This document shows positions 5,915 through 13,840 of a stretch of 22,079 nucleotides of DNA, piece by piece. Position numbers and translations under genes: made by a program. Origin of the DNA: JBOGHU01 sp050742255 (GTDB lineage Bacteria; Actinomycetota; Acidimicrobiia; Acidimicrobiales; CADCSY01). The notes below the pieces were generated by a model. It searched no databases, was not told where the DNA came from, and worked only from the letters and a program-made list of their open reading frames with translations. Location of the stretch: NCBI GenBank assembly GCA_050742255.1, contig JBOGHU010000113.1:1-22079 (forward strand). The letters are read 5' to 3'. The stretch's first letter is position 1, and each line of letters opens with the position of its first letter.

Positions 5915-8164
5915 ATGTCGAGCACCGTTCCCCCCTTCCCCGCCGGCGTCGTCGCCACCGCCCTCAACCCCGACCAGGCGGCGGCGGTCGTGGCCGGTGA
6001 CGAGCCTCTCCTGGTCGTGGCCGGGGCCGGATCGGGCAAGACCCGGGTGCTGACCCACCGCATCGCCCACCTGCTCGACGAGCGCCACGTCCCGCCCTCC
6101 GCCATCCTCGCCATCACCTTCACCAACAAGGCGGCGCAGGAGATGAAGGACCGGGTGGCCGCCCTGGTGGGGCCGGTGGCGGCCCGGATGTGGGTGTCCA
6201 CCTTCCACGCCGCCTGCGTGCGCATCCTGCGCCGGGACGGCGCCGCCCTGGGCTACCCCTCGTCCTTCGCCATCTACGACCAGGCCGACGCCGTCCGACT
6301 GACCCGCTACGTGCTGGCCGACCTCGACATCGACCCCCGGCGCCTCCCCCCCCGGGTGGTGCACGCCGCCATCAGCGCCGCCAAGGCCGACCTGGTCTCC
6401 GCCGCCGCCTACGCCGAGGCGGCCCGGACCATCTTCGAGCGTCGGGTGGCGGCCGTGTACGGGGAGTACCAGAACCGCCTGCACCAGGCCGGGGCCATGG
6501 ACTTCGACGACCTGCTGTCCCAGACGGTCCGTCTCTTCGACGAGCACCCGGGGGTGCTGGAGCACTACCAGAGGCGGTTCCGCCACGTCCTGGTGGACGA
6601 GTACCAGGACACCAACCGGGCCCAGTGCGAGCTGGTCGTGCGCCTGGCGAAGGAGCACCGCAACCTCCTCGTCGTCGGCGACGCCGACCAGTCGATCTAC
6701 CGGTTCCGGGGGGCGCACGCCGCTAACCTGGACGACTTCCGGGCCGCCTTCCCCGAGGCCACGGTGGTCGTCCTCGAGCAGAACTACCGGTCGACCCAGA
6801 CCGTCCTCGATGCCGCCAACGCCGTCATCTCCAACAACCCGGGCCGCACGCCCAAGGCCCTGTGGAGCGACCAGGCGCGGGGCGAGCCGGTGGTGCGGTA
6901 CTCGGCGGGCGACGAGCACGACGAGGCGGCCTGGGTGGCGTCGGAGCTGGTGGGCTTCCACCGGGCCGGCCGGCGCTGGGGCGACCTGGCCGTCTTCTAC
7001 CGGACCAACGCCCAGAGCCGGGTGGTGGAGGAGCACCTGGTCCAGCGCGACGTCCCCTACCGGGTGATCGGTGGGGCCCGGTTCTACGAGCGCCGGGAGG
7101 TCCGGGACGCCCTGGCCTACATGCGGGCCGCCGTGCACCCCGCCGACGAGGTCTCGGTCAAGCGGGTCCTCAACGTCCCCAGGCGGGGGGTGGGCGACAC
7201 CACCGTGGCCCGCCTGGACGCCTGGGCCGTGGCCCACGGCCGGCCCTTCGTCGAGGCCCTGGAGCAGGCGGGGGCGGCGGGGGTGAGCGGTCGGGCCCTG
7301 GCCGGCATCGCCGGCTTCTTGGACCTGCTGGCCGAGCTGCGGAGCGTGGTGGGGGAGGGCCCGGCGGCGGTGCTCGAGGTCGCCCTCGACCGCAGCGGGT
7401 ACCGGGAGGAGCTGGCCGAGGCCCACACCCTTGAGGCCGAGGGCCGGCTGGAGAACCTGGCCGAGCTGGTGGGGGTGGCTGCCCAGGCCGACAGCGTGGA
7501 CGCCTTCCTGGAGATGGTCAGCCTGGTCGCCGACACCGACGAGCTCACCGACGACGACTCGTCGGTCGTCCTCATGACCCTGCACGCGGCGAAGGGCCTG
7601 GAGTTCCCGGTGGTGTTCATGATCGGGCTGGAGGAAGGGGTCTTCCCCCACGCCCGCAGCCTGGACCAACCCGACCAGCTGGAGGAGGAGCGGCGGTTGG
7701 CCTACGTGGGCATCACCCGGGCCCGGGAGCGGCTGCTGGTGAGCTCGGCGTGGAGCCGGACCCTCTTCGGGGTCACCCGGTACCACCCCCCCAGCCGGTT
7801 CCTCGAAGAGCTCCCCACCTCGCTGGTGGCCGAGCGGGGCGGGCCTGGGCTCCGTCGGCGGCGGAGGCGGTCGGGGCCCGGGGACGACACCGACGGCCGG
7901 GTGTGGGGCGGCGGCGGTCGTCAGCGGATCGTGGAGTCCGCCATCCGGGCCGGTCGGGACGGGGCCGCCGTGCCGTCGGGCTCGGGGGCCGGGGGCTTGG
8001 GGCTGCGGGGCGGGGACGACGTGCGTCACCACACCTGGGGGGAGGGCGTGGTGCTGGCGGTGACCGGCGCCGGGGAGAGGGCGGAGGTGGTGGTGCGCTT
8101 CCCCGCCGTCGGCGAGAAGCGCCTGCTGCTGTGCTGGGCGCCCCTCGAGAGGGTCCTCGCGTAG
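5915..8164 (+). CDS. pcrA: ATP-dependent DNA helicase UvrD/PcrA
   Basis: This is a superfamily 1A 3'-5' DNA helicase for repair and replication restart, 749 residues and complete. Motif I is AGAGSGKT with Lys42. Motif II is DEYQDTNRAQ with Asp228-Glu229. Motif III is GDADQSIYRFRGA, motif IV EQNYRST, motif V TLHAAKGLEF, and motif VI RLAYVGITRARERL. A basic, Gly-rich linker (about 645-700) leads to a C-terminal Tudor-like segment, GDDVRHHTWGEGVV to LLCWAPLERVLA, typical of PcrA and linked in other bacteria to RNA polymerase contact. The pcrA, divergent gene, sucCD neighbourhood matches that of mycobacterial uvrD1. ATG at 5915 is favoured by homology and by the -10 just upstream. Confidence 0.97.
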   Translation: MSSTVPPFPAGVVATALNPDQAAAVVAGDEPLLVVAGAGSGKTRVLTHRIAHLLDERHVPPSAILAITFTNKAAQEMKDRVAALVGPVAARMWVSTFHAACVRILRRDGAALGYPSSFAIYDQADAVRLTRYVLADLDIDPRRLPPRVVHAAISAAKADLVSAAAYAEAARTIFERRVAAVYGEYQNRLHQAGAMDFDDLLSQTVRLFDEHPGVLEHYQRRFRHVLVDEYQDTNRAQCELVVRLAKEHRNLLVVGDADQSIYRFRGAHAANLDDFRAAFPEATVVVLEQNYRSTQTVLDAANAVISNNPGRTPKALWSDQARGEPVVRYSAGDEHDEAAWVASELVGFHRAGRRWGDLAVFYRTNAQSRVVEEHLVQRDVPYRVIGGARFYERREVRDALAYMRAAVHPADEVSVKRVLNVPRRGVGDTTVARLDAWAVAHGRPFVEALEQAGAAGVSGRALAGIAGFLDLLAELRSVVGEGPAAVLEVALDRSGYREELAEAHTLEAEGRLENLAELVGVAAQADSVDAFLEMVSLVADTDELTDDDSSVVLMTLHAAKGLEFPVVFMIGLEEGVFPHARSLDQPDQLEEERRLAYVGITRARERLLVSSAWSRTLFGVTRYHPPSRFLEELPTSLVAERGGPGLRRRRRRSGPGDDTDGRVWGGGGRQRIVESAIRAGRDGAAVPSGSGAGGLGLRGGDDVRHHTWGEGVVLAVTGAGERAEVVVRFPAVGEKRLLLCWAPLERVLA

Positions 8165-8172
8165 CTGGGTGC

Positions 8173-8187
8173 CGGGGCCCGGGCCCG
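8173..8187. terminator. GC-rich inverted repeat between convergent pcrA and the Rieske-like gene
   Basis: The 30-base gap between the two stops holds GGGGCCCGGGCCC, which can fold as CGGG (8173-8176) with CCCG (8184-8187). A GGT/ACC pair (8168-8170, 8192-8194) could add to it. There is no U-tract. Termination is inferred from position only. Confidence 0.25.
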
Positions 8188-8194
8188 AGGAACC

Positions 8195-8698
8195 TCACGG
8201 CGTGGTGGTCGGGCCCGCCTGCAGGTCGACGTAGAGGATCCCGTCCTCCACCCGGGTGGGGTACCGGGTGAGCCCGGCGCCGTCGGGGGCGTAGCGCCGG
8301 CCGTCGCAGGGGTCGACGAACACGTCCTCGGCGGCCGACCAGCGCAGCAGGCACTGCCGGGGAGCCCCCGGCGCCTGGGCCGAGAAGGCCAGCCACCCCG
8401 CCTCCTGGCTGTCGCCGCGGTGCTGCACGTAGATGTCGCGCTCCCGCCGGGGTGAGGCGTCGGGGAAGGCCACCGGGCCGGCGCGGGCCACGGCCGACGC
8501 CAGCGAGCCGACCTGGCCGGCCCGGAACTCCCGGTCCCCCAGCCCGCTCACCCGGACGGTGCCCGAGCCGGCCAGCAAAGACAGGGCCAGGACCAGGCCC
8601 ACGCCGCCCACCACCCCCACCACCCCCACCACCACCGCCCGTCTGGGGTCGCGGACGAGGGTGGGCCAGCGACGGGTCGGGGGAGCGGGCTCGGCCAC
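8195..8698 (-). CDS. Membrane-anchored protein with a Rieske-like domain lacking cluster ligands
   Basis: The protein has 167 residues with a short basic N-terminus, one membrane helix (about 21-43, rich in VVG repeats) and an extracytoplasmic domain. The C-terminal part, CLLRW (116-120), then FVDPCDGRRYAPDGAGL (127-143), then a final ILYVDL strand, has the outline of a Rieske fold. Cys116 and Cys131 are 15 residues apart, close to the disulphide pair of Rieske proteins. The Cys and His that bind the 2Fe-2S cluster are absent: DPCDG stands where CPCHG would be. It would therefore be a structural relic or a non-redox domain. The fold is my inference. The GTG at 8698 is chosen because the domain starts here and a -10 hexamer lies 6 bases upstream. 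Longer upstream starts would run into the sucC promoter. Confidence 0.7.
   Translation of the reverse strand: MAEPAPPTRRWPTLVRDPRRAVVVGVVGVVGGVGLVLALSLLAGSGTVRVSGLGDREFRAGQVGSLASAVARAGPVAFPDASPRRERDIYVQHRGDSQEAGWLAFSAQAPGAPRQCLLRWSAAEDVFVDPCDGRRYAPDGAGLTRYPTRVEDGILYVDLQAGPTTTP
8607..8633 (-). repeat. Three perfect 9-bp repeats within the membrane-helix codons
   Basis: CCCACCACC is repeated three times without change on the plus strand. On the coding (minus) strand this gives repeated Val-Val-Gly codons in the membrane helix of the Rieske-like protein. The coding strand has several runs of two to five G and could form a G-quadruplex. Repeat number could vary between strains. Confidence 0.85.
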
Positions 8699-8703
8699 CC
8701 GCC

Positions 8704-8710
8704 TAGTATG
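8704..8710. promoter_or_regulatory. Overlapping divergent -10 hexamers for sucC (+) and the Rieske-like gene (-)
   Basis: On the plus strand TAGTAT (8704-8709) lies 41 bases before the sucC GTG. On the minus strand the same DNA, shifted by one base, reads CATACT (8705-8710) and lies 6 bases before the GTG of the divergent gene. If both are used, two polymerases would compete for the same 7 bases. Confidence 0.45.
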
Positions 8711-8750
8711 CAGCCGCCGTCTTGGAGCCGATCTGGGAGCGCCGCCCCAC

Positions 8751-9905
8751 GTGGACGTCTTCGAGTACCAGGGCAAGCAGCTCCTGGCCTCCTTCGACGT
8801 CCCCACCCCCGAAGGAGAGCTGGCTGCCACGGTGGACGAGGCCGTGGCCGCCGCCGGCCGGCTGGGCTACCCGGTGGTGGTGAAGGCCCAGGTCCTGGCC
8901 GGGGGGCGGGGCAAGGCGGGGGGTGTCCGCCTGGCCGCCTCGGACCGGGAGGCGGCGGCCCGCGCCGAGGCCGTCCTGGGGCTGCGGATCGGGGGCCAGG
9001 CCGTGGAGCGGCTGTGGGTGGAGCGAGCCTGCCAGATCGTCGCCGAGCACTACGCCAGCTTCACCCTGGACCGCTCGGCCCGCACCCACCTGGGGATGCT
9101 GTCGGCTCGGGGCGGCGTCGACATCGAGGCGGTCGCCGCCGAGGAGCCCACCGCCGTGGCCAGGCTGCACGTGGACCCCCTCGACGGCCTGGGGGAGGCG
9201 AGGTGCCGGGCCTGGGTGGCCGACGCTGGCCTCGACCCGGCCATACACGAGCAGGCCGTGACCGTGCTGGCCCGGCTGTACGACGCCTACACCGGGGCCG
9301 ACGCCACTTTGGTCGAGGTCAACCCCCTCGTCCGCACGGCCGGCGACCGCCTGTTGGCGCTCGACGCCAAGGTCAGCCTGGACGACAACGCCGCCTTCCG
9401 CCACGACTGGGCGGAGCTGGAGGCCACCCAGGTGCGGGACCCTCGGGAGCGGGCGGCCCAGGAGAAGGGGCTCCAGTACGTGGGCCTCGACGGGTCGGTG
9501 GGGATCATCGCCAACGGGGCCGGCCTGGCCATGAGCACCTGCGACGTGGTGAACCAGGTGGGTGGCCGGCCCGCCAACTTCCTCGACATCGGCGGCGGGG
9601 CGAGCGCCGCGGTGATGGCCGACGCTCTGGAGCTGGTCGACGGTGACCCCCAGGTGCGATCCATCTTCGTCAACGTCTTCGGTGGCATCACCAAGGGGGA
9701 GGAGGTGGCCACGGGGATCGTCCAGGCCCTCCACAGGGTGGGCCCCAACACCCCCATCGTCGTGCGCCTGGACGGGACCAACGCCACCGAGGGCCGGGCG
9801 GTCCTCGGTGGCCACGCCTCCGGGCGCCTCATCGCCGAGACCGACATGCTGGCCGCCGCCCGCCGGGCGGTGGCCCTCGCCGCCGACCCCGGAGCCGTGG
9901 GGTGA
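8751..9905 (+). CDS. sucC: Succinyl-CoA synthetase (succinate-CoA ligase), beta subunit
   Basis: The beta subunit pairs with SucD to interconvert succinyl-CoA and succinate with nucleotide phosphorylation in the TCA cycle. It has 384 residues, the usual length. The start DVFEYQGKQLL is family-typical. The ATP-grasp domain includes VVKAQVLAGGRGKAGG, LVEVNPLV and ALDAKVSLDDNA. The C-terminal ligase domain contains GLAMSTCDVVNQVGG, NFLDIGGGA and FVNVFGGITKGEEVA. The GTG at 8751 is chosen over a longer in-frame start because it aligns with the conserved N-terminus and follows GGGAG (8735-8739). The stop overlaps the sucD start by 4 bases. ATP or GTP preference was not assigned. Confidence 0.97.
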   Translation: MDVFEYQGKQLLASFDVPTPEGELAATVDEAVAAAGRLGYPVVVKAQVLAGGRGKAGGVRLAASDREAAARAEAVLGLRIGGQAVERLWVERACQIVAEHYASFTLDRSARTHLGMLSARGGVDIEAVAAEEPTAVARLHVDPLDGLGEARCRAWVADAGLDPAIHEQAVTVLARLYDAYTGADATLVEVNPLVRTAGDRLLALDAKVSLDDNAAFRHDWAELEATQVRDPRERAAQEKGLQYVGLDGSVGIIANGAGLAMSTCDVVNQVGGRPANFLDIGGGASAAVMADALELVDGDPQVRSIFVNVFGGITKGEEVATGIVQALHRVGPNTPIVVRLDGTNATEGRAVLGGHASGRLIAETDMLAAARRAVALAADPGAVG

Positions 9906-10786
9906 CCATCCTCGCCGACGAGACCACGCGGGTCGTCTACCAGGGCCTGACCGGCAGCCAAGGTCGCTTCTACGGCCTGCGCAACCGGGCCTACGGGACC
10001 CAGGTGGTGGCCGGCACCCACCCGACCAAGGGCGGGGCCGACGTGGAGGGCATACCCGTCTTCGCCACCGTGGCCGGCGCCGTGGCGGCGACCGGGGCCG
10101 ACGCCTCGTGCGTCTTCGTCCCCGCACCGGCGGTGCCGGCGGCGGTGCTGGAGGCGGCCGAGGGCGGGGTCTCCCTGATCGTCGTCATCACCGAGGGCGT
10201 GCCTGCCCACGACGAGGCCCGCATGGTGGCCTCGCTCATCCGCCACCATCCCGGCGTGCGGATGATCGGGCCCAACTGCCCTGGGGTCATCAGCCCGGGC
10301 CGCTGCAACATCGGCATCACCGCCGGCGAGATCGCCCGGGGCGGTGGGCCGGTGGGCGTGGTGAGCCGGTCGGGGACCCTCACCTACCAGGCCCTACACG
10401 AGCTCACCCGGATGGGGATCGGCCAGACCACCTGCGTGGGCATCGGCGGCGACCCGGTGCCGGGCACGACCTTCGTCGACTGCCTGGCCGCTTTCGAGGC
10501 CGACCCCGAGACCGAGGCGGTCATGCTCATCGGCGAGATCGGGGGGTCGGCCGAGGAGGAGGCGGCCGCGTTCATGGAGGCCGAGATGTCCAAGCCGGTG
10601 GTGGCCTACGTGGCCGGGGTGACCGCCCCGCCCGGGAGGCGGATGGGCCATGCCGGGGCCATCGTGTCGGGCGGCAGGGGGACCGCCGCCAGCAAGGTGG
10701 AGGCCCTGGCGGCGGCCGGGGCCCACGTGGCCGAGGACCCGATCACGGCGGGCAGGCTCATGGCCGAGGTGGTGGCGAAGATCTGA
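9902..10786 (+). CDS. sucD: Succinyl-CoA synthetase (succinate-CoA ligase), alpha subunit
   Basis: The 294-residue alpha subunit binds CoA and carries the phosphorylated histidine. The sequence shows VVYQGLTGSQGRFY near the N-terminus, then GGTHPTKGG-type residues (AGTHPTKGGAD) for the CoA-binding Rossmann fold. MIGPNCPGVISPG and the active-site segment GHAGAIVSGG with phospho-His250 follow. The GTG start at 9902 shares GTGA with the sucC stop, so the subunits are translationally coupled in a 1:1 complex. An SD-like GGAG lies at 9891-9894 inside sucC. The gene is complete with no irregular residues seen. Confidence 0.97.
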   Translation: MTILADETTRVVYQGLTGSQGRFYGLRNRAYGTQVVAGTHPTKGGADVEGIPVFATVAGAVAATGADASCVFVPAPAVPAAVLEAAEGGVSLIVVITEGVPAHDEARMVASLIRHHPGVRMIGPNCPGVISPGRCNIGITAGEIARGGGPVGVVSRSGTLTYQALHELTRMGIGQTTCVGIGGDPVPGTTFVDCLAAFEADPETEAVMLIGEIGGSAEEEAAAFMEAEMSKPVVAYVAGVTAPPGRRMGHAGAIVSGGRGTAASKVEALAAAGAHVAEDPITAGRLMAEVVAKI

Positions 10787-10827
10787 GCCTCACCTCTGCG
10801 GGCCGGCCTCGCCGCCCCCGGGCGACC

Positions 10828-10845
10828 GGGCGGGTGGAGCCGCCC
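10828..10845 (+). terminator. Perfect 6-bp GC stem-loop after sucCD
   Basis: GGGCGG (10828-10833) pairs with CCGCCC (10840-10845) around a 6-base loop. It is followed by AAAAA rather than a T-run, so it is not a classical intrinsic terminator on the plus strand. It sits between sucD and the purN -10, where a transcription stop would be expected. Confidence 0.4.
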
Positions 10846-10861
10846 AAAAAGGACGGGCTGG

Positions 10862-10867
10862 TAGCGT
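10862..10867 (+). promoter_or_regulatory. Putative -10 TAGCGT of the purN-purH-folD operon, probably leaderless
   Basis: TAGCGT ends 7 bases before the purN GTG (10875). The 7 bases between cannot hold an SD. I found no -35 match at 16-18 bases. A leaderless transcript beginning at the GTG is the natural reading. Confidence 0.5.
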
Positions 10868-10874
10868 CGCCTGT

Positions 10875-11450
10875 GTGCGGATCGGGGTCCTGGCGTCGGG
10901 CACGGGCACCATCCTCGAGGCCCTCCTCGGTGCCGGCCTCGACGTGGTGGTGGTGGTCGTCGACCGCCCCTGCCGGGCCACCGAGGTGGCCGCCCAGGCC
11001 GGCGTGCCCGCCGAGCTGGTGGAGCGCACCGACTACGGCCCCGGCTTCGACCGCCTGGCCTACACCCACCGCCTGGTCGACGCCCTGGCCGAGCACCGGG
11101 TGGAGCTGGTGGCCATGGCCGGCTTCGGCACCATCCTCGAGAAGCCGGTCCACGACGCCTTCCCGGGGCGGATCCTGAACACCCACCCCGCCCTGCTCCC
11201 AGCCTTCCCCGGCTGGCATCCCGTGGAGGACGCCCTGGCCGCCGGGGTGGAGGTGACCGGCTGCACCGTCCACGTGGCCATCCCCGAGGTCGACGCCGGC
11301 CCCGTCCTGGCCCAGGAGTCGGTGCCGGTCCTGCCTGGTGACGACGCCGGGCGGCTGCACGAGCGCATCAAGGTGGTGGAGCGCCGCCTGTACCCGGCCA
11401 CCATCCGGGCCTATGCCGAGGAGATCGAGGGCACGGGGACGAGCTGGTGA
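10875..11450 (+). CDS. purN: Phosphoribosylglycinamide formyltransferase (GART)
   Basis: PurN transfers a formyl group from 10-formyl-THF to GAR in purine synthesis. It has 191 residues. The catalytic triad aligns in spacing with E. coli N106/H108/D144 as Asn102, His104 (ILNTHPALLPAFPG) and Asp140 (VDAGPVLAQ). The phosphate loop reads ASGTGTIL instead of the common GSGSNLQ, a variant I recall from deep actinobacterial lineages. An in-frame extension to 10650 exists but lies within sucD coding sequence and was rejected. GTG 10875 gives the expected N-terminus RIGVLASG. The stop overlaps the purH start by 4 bases. Confidence 0.95.
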   Translation: MRIGVLASGTGTILEALLGAGLDVVVVVVDRPCRATEVAAQAGVPAELVERTDYGPGFDRLAYTHRLVDALAEHRVELVAMAGFGTILEKPVHDAFPGRILNTHPALLPAFPGWHPVEDALAAGVEVTGCTVHVAIPEVDAGPVLAQESVPVLPGDDAGRLHERIKVVERRLYPATIRAYAEEIEGTGTSW

Positions 11451-12964
11451 GGGCCCTGCTGTCGGTCTCCGACAGGACGGGGCTGGCCGAGCTGGGGGCG
11501 GGGCTGGCCGAGCTCGGTTGGGAGCTGGTGGCCAGCGGGGGCACCGCCGCCGCCCTGAGCGGCGCCGGGCTGGAGGTGGCCGAGGTGGCCGAGGTCACGG
11601 GGGCGCCCGAGATGCTGGGGGGCAGGGTGAAGACCCTCCACCCCGCCATCCACGGTGCCATCCTCGCCGACCGGGCCGATCCCGGCCACCAGGCCGACCT
11701 CGGGGCGCGTGGCGTGGTCCCCATCGACCTGGTGGTCGCCAACCTGTACCCGTTCCGGACCCAGCCCTCGGTGGAGACGATCGACATCGGTGGTACGGCC
11801 CTGGTGCGGGCGGCGGCCAAGAACCACGCCTGGGTGGGAGTGGTGACCGACCCCGCCGACTACCCGGCGGTGCTGGCGGAGCTGCGGGCAGGGGGCGCCC
11901 TGTCGGAGGCCACCCGCCGCCGCCTGGCCCGGGCCGCCTTCGCCCACACCGCCGCCTACGACGCCGCCATCGTGGACTGGCTGGACCGCGGCCCCCGGGG
12001 CACGCCGGCCGCCGAGCCGCTGCCCCCGACCCTGCTCCTGGCCCTGGAGCGGGCGGCCGAGCTCCGCTACGGCGAGAACCCCCACCAGGCCGCCGCCCGC
12101 TACCGCCTGGTGGGCGCCACCACCTGGTGGGACGGCGTGGTCCAGCACGCAGGGCTGCCCCTGTCCTACCTCAACCTTCACGACGCCGACGCCGCCTGGG
12201 CCCTGGTCCACGCCCTGGGGGAGTCGCCGGCCGCTGTCATCGTCAAGCACGCCAACCCCTGTGGGGTGGCCGTGGCCGCCGACCTGGCCACCGCCTACCG
12301 GGGGGCCTACCAGGGCGACGAGCGGTCGGCGTTCGGGGGCATCGTGGCCCTGAACCGACCCGTCGACCCCACCACCGTCGCCGCCATGGAGGCCGCTGCC
12401 CAGGCCGACGTGGTCATCGCCCCCGGCTACGGGGAGGGCGTGGTCGAGCGCCTCGGGGCCAGGCGCCGCAACACCAGGGTGCTGGAGGCCCCGCCACCCA
12501 CCGCCGACCCCCGCCACCTGCGCCAGCTCCACGGCGGCTACCTGGTCCAGGAGCCCTACCGCCTCACCACCGGGCGCGACGGTTGGCGGGTGGTCTCCAA
12601 GGCGGCGCCCACCGACGACCAGTGGGCCGACGCCGAGCTGGCCTGGCGGGTCTGCGCCCACGTCAGGTCGAACTGCGTGGTGCTGGTCAAGGCGGGCCAG
12701 GCGGTGGGCATCGGCGCAGGCCAGCAGAGCCGGGTGGGTGCCGGGGAGCTGGCTGCCCAGAAGGCGGCCGGGCGGGCCCGGGGCGGGGCGTCGGCCACCG
12801 ACGGCTTCTACCCCTTCCCCGACGGGGTGGACGCCGCCGCCGGCGCCGGGGTGGCCGTGGTCGTCCAGCCCGGGGGCTCGGTTCGCGACGAGCAGGTGGT
12901 GGCCCGGGCCGACGAGCTGGGCCTGGCCATGGTCCTCACCGGCGAGCGCCAGTTCCTGCATTGA
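11447..12964 (+). CDS. purH: Bifunctional AICAR transformylase/IMP cyclohydrolase
   Basis: PurH catalyses the last two steps to IMP. The protein has 505 residues. The N-terminal IMP cyclohydrolase (MGS-like) domain has ASGGTAAAL and KTLHPAIHGAIL with Lys62-His65. The C-terminal AICAR formyltransferase domain has ELRYGENPHQ and VIVKHANPCG with catalytic Lys267-His268. The C-terminus has GFYPFPDGVDAAA, VQPGGSVRD and VLTGERQFLH. It uses 10-formyl-THF, the product of the next gene, folD. The GTG start lies in GTGA with the purN stop, and its own stop lies in TTGA with the folD start. Complete and typical. Confidence 0.97.
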   Translation: MRALLSVSDRTGLAELGAGLAELGWELVASGGTAAALSGAGLEVAEVAEVTGAPEMLGGRVKTLHPAIHGAILADRADPGHQADLGARGVVPIDLVVANLYPFRTQPSVETIDIGGTALVRAAAKNHAWVGVVTDPADYPAVLAELRAGGALSEATRRRLARAAFAHTAAYDAAIVDWLDRGPRGTPAAEPLPPTLLLALERAAELRYGENPHQAAARYRLVGATTWWDGVVQHAGLPLSYLNLHDADAAWALVHALGESPAAVIVKHANPCGVAVAADLATAYRGAYQGDERSAFGGIVALNRPVDPTTVAAMEAAAQADVVIAPGYGEGVVERLGARRRNTRVLEAPPPTADPRHLRQLHGGYLVQEPYRLTTGRDGWRVVSKAAPTDDQWADAELAWRVCAHVRSNCVVLVKAGQAVGIGAGQQSRVGAGELAAQKAAGRARGGASATDGFYPFPDGVDAAAGAGVAVVVQPGGSVRDEQVVARADELGLAMVLTGERQFLH

Positions 12965-13833
12965 GCGCCCGCCGGCTGGAGGGGGCGCCGGTCGCCGAGG
13001 CCATCTACGCCGACCTCCGCCCCCGCGTGGCGGCGCTCGTCGCCACCGGCCGCCGCCCCGGCCTGGGCACCATCCTGGTGGGAGACGACCCCGCCAGCGC
13101 CGGGTACGTTCGCAGGAAGCAGGAGCGCTGCGCCGACCTGGGTCTGGCCTCCCCCCACCAGCACCTGCCCGCCACCGCCACCCAGGCCGACCTGGTGGCC
13201 GCCATCCGGGCCTTCAACGGGGACCCTGCCGTGGACGCCATGCTGGTCCAGCACCCCACCCCCGGCCATCTCGACTACGAGGCGGCGCTGCTGGAGGTGG
13301 ACCCGGAAAAGGACGCCGACGGGCTGCACCCGCTGAACCTGGGACGGCTGGCCCTGTCCATGCCGGGGCCGGTGGCCTGCACCCCCGCCGGCATCGAGGC
13401 CCTGCTGGCCCACCACGGTGTGGCCGTGGCCGGTCGCCACGTGGTGGTCCTGGGCCGGGGCATCACCTTGGGCCGGCCCTTGAGCCTGGTGCTGACCCAG
13501 AAGCGACCCACCGCCAACGCCGCCCTGACCGTGGTGCACACCGGCGTCCCCGACTGGGGGGTGCACACCCGCAGGGCCGACATCGTGATCGCCGCCGCCG
13601 GGGTGCCGGGGATCGTGCGGCCCGAGCACGTGCGGCCCGGGGCGGCGGTGGTGGGCGGAGGCGCCACCTACCAGGGTCGCAAGGTCCTCTCTGACGTAGA
13701 CGAGTCGGTGGCCGAGGTGGCGGGCTGGGTCACCCCCCGGGTGGGGGGCGTGGGCCCCACCACCGTGGCCATGCTCATGCGCAACGCGGTGGAGGCGGCG
13801 GAGCGCAGGGTCGCCGGGTCGGACGGGGCCTAG
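12961..13833 (+). CDS. folD: Bifunctional methylene-THF dehydrogenase/methenyl-THF cyclohydrolase
   Basis: FolD interconverts 5,10-methylene-THF and 10-formyl-THF, using NADP as a rule. From the TTG at 12961 it has 290 residues. Tyr49 and Lys53 in GYVRRKQERC match the catalytic Tyr50 and Lys54 of E. coli. DPEKDADGLHP and CTPAGIEALL are family motifs. The nucleotide loop is VVVLGRGITLGRP and the end is GGVGPTTVAMLMRNAV. The usual QLPLP loop reads QHPTP at 97-101. The TTG is the only start that gives the expected N-terminus without a long overlap with purH, and it shares TTGA with the purH stop. Its product feeds PurN and PurH directly. Confidence 0.93.
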   Translation: MSARRLEGAPVAEAIYADLRPRVAALVATGRRPGLGTILVGDDPASAGYVRRKQERCADLGLASPHQHLPATATQADLVAAIRAFNGDPAVDAMLVQHPTPGHLDYEAALLEVDPEKDADGLHPLNLGRLALSMPGPVACTPAGIEALLAHHGVAVAGRHVVVLGRGITLGRPLSLVLTQKRPTANAALTVVHTGVPDWGVHTRRADIVIAAAGVPGIVRPEHVRPGAAVVGGGATYQGRKVLSDVDESVAEVAGWVTPRVGGVGPTTVAMLMRNAVEAAERRVAGSDGA

Positions 13834-13840
13834 GTCCCAC

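Noticed and set aside
5873..8032. 719-residue open frame antisense to pcrA
   Set aside because: It is a GC-skew shadow of the helicase gene with low-complexity Gly/His/Val composition and no recognisable domain.
8433..8750. Longer sucC with a start at 8433
   Set aside because: The added residues are antisense to the Rieske-like gene and precede the family-typical DVFEYQGKQ start at 8751.
10846..10850. AAAAA after the sucD stem-loop as part of a minus-strand intrinsic terminator
   Set aside because: On the minus strand the T-run would come before the stem, not after it, and no minus-strand gene ends here.
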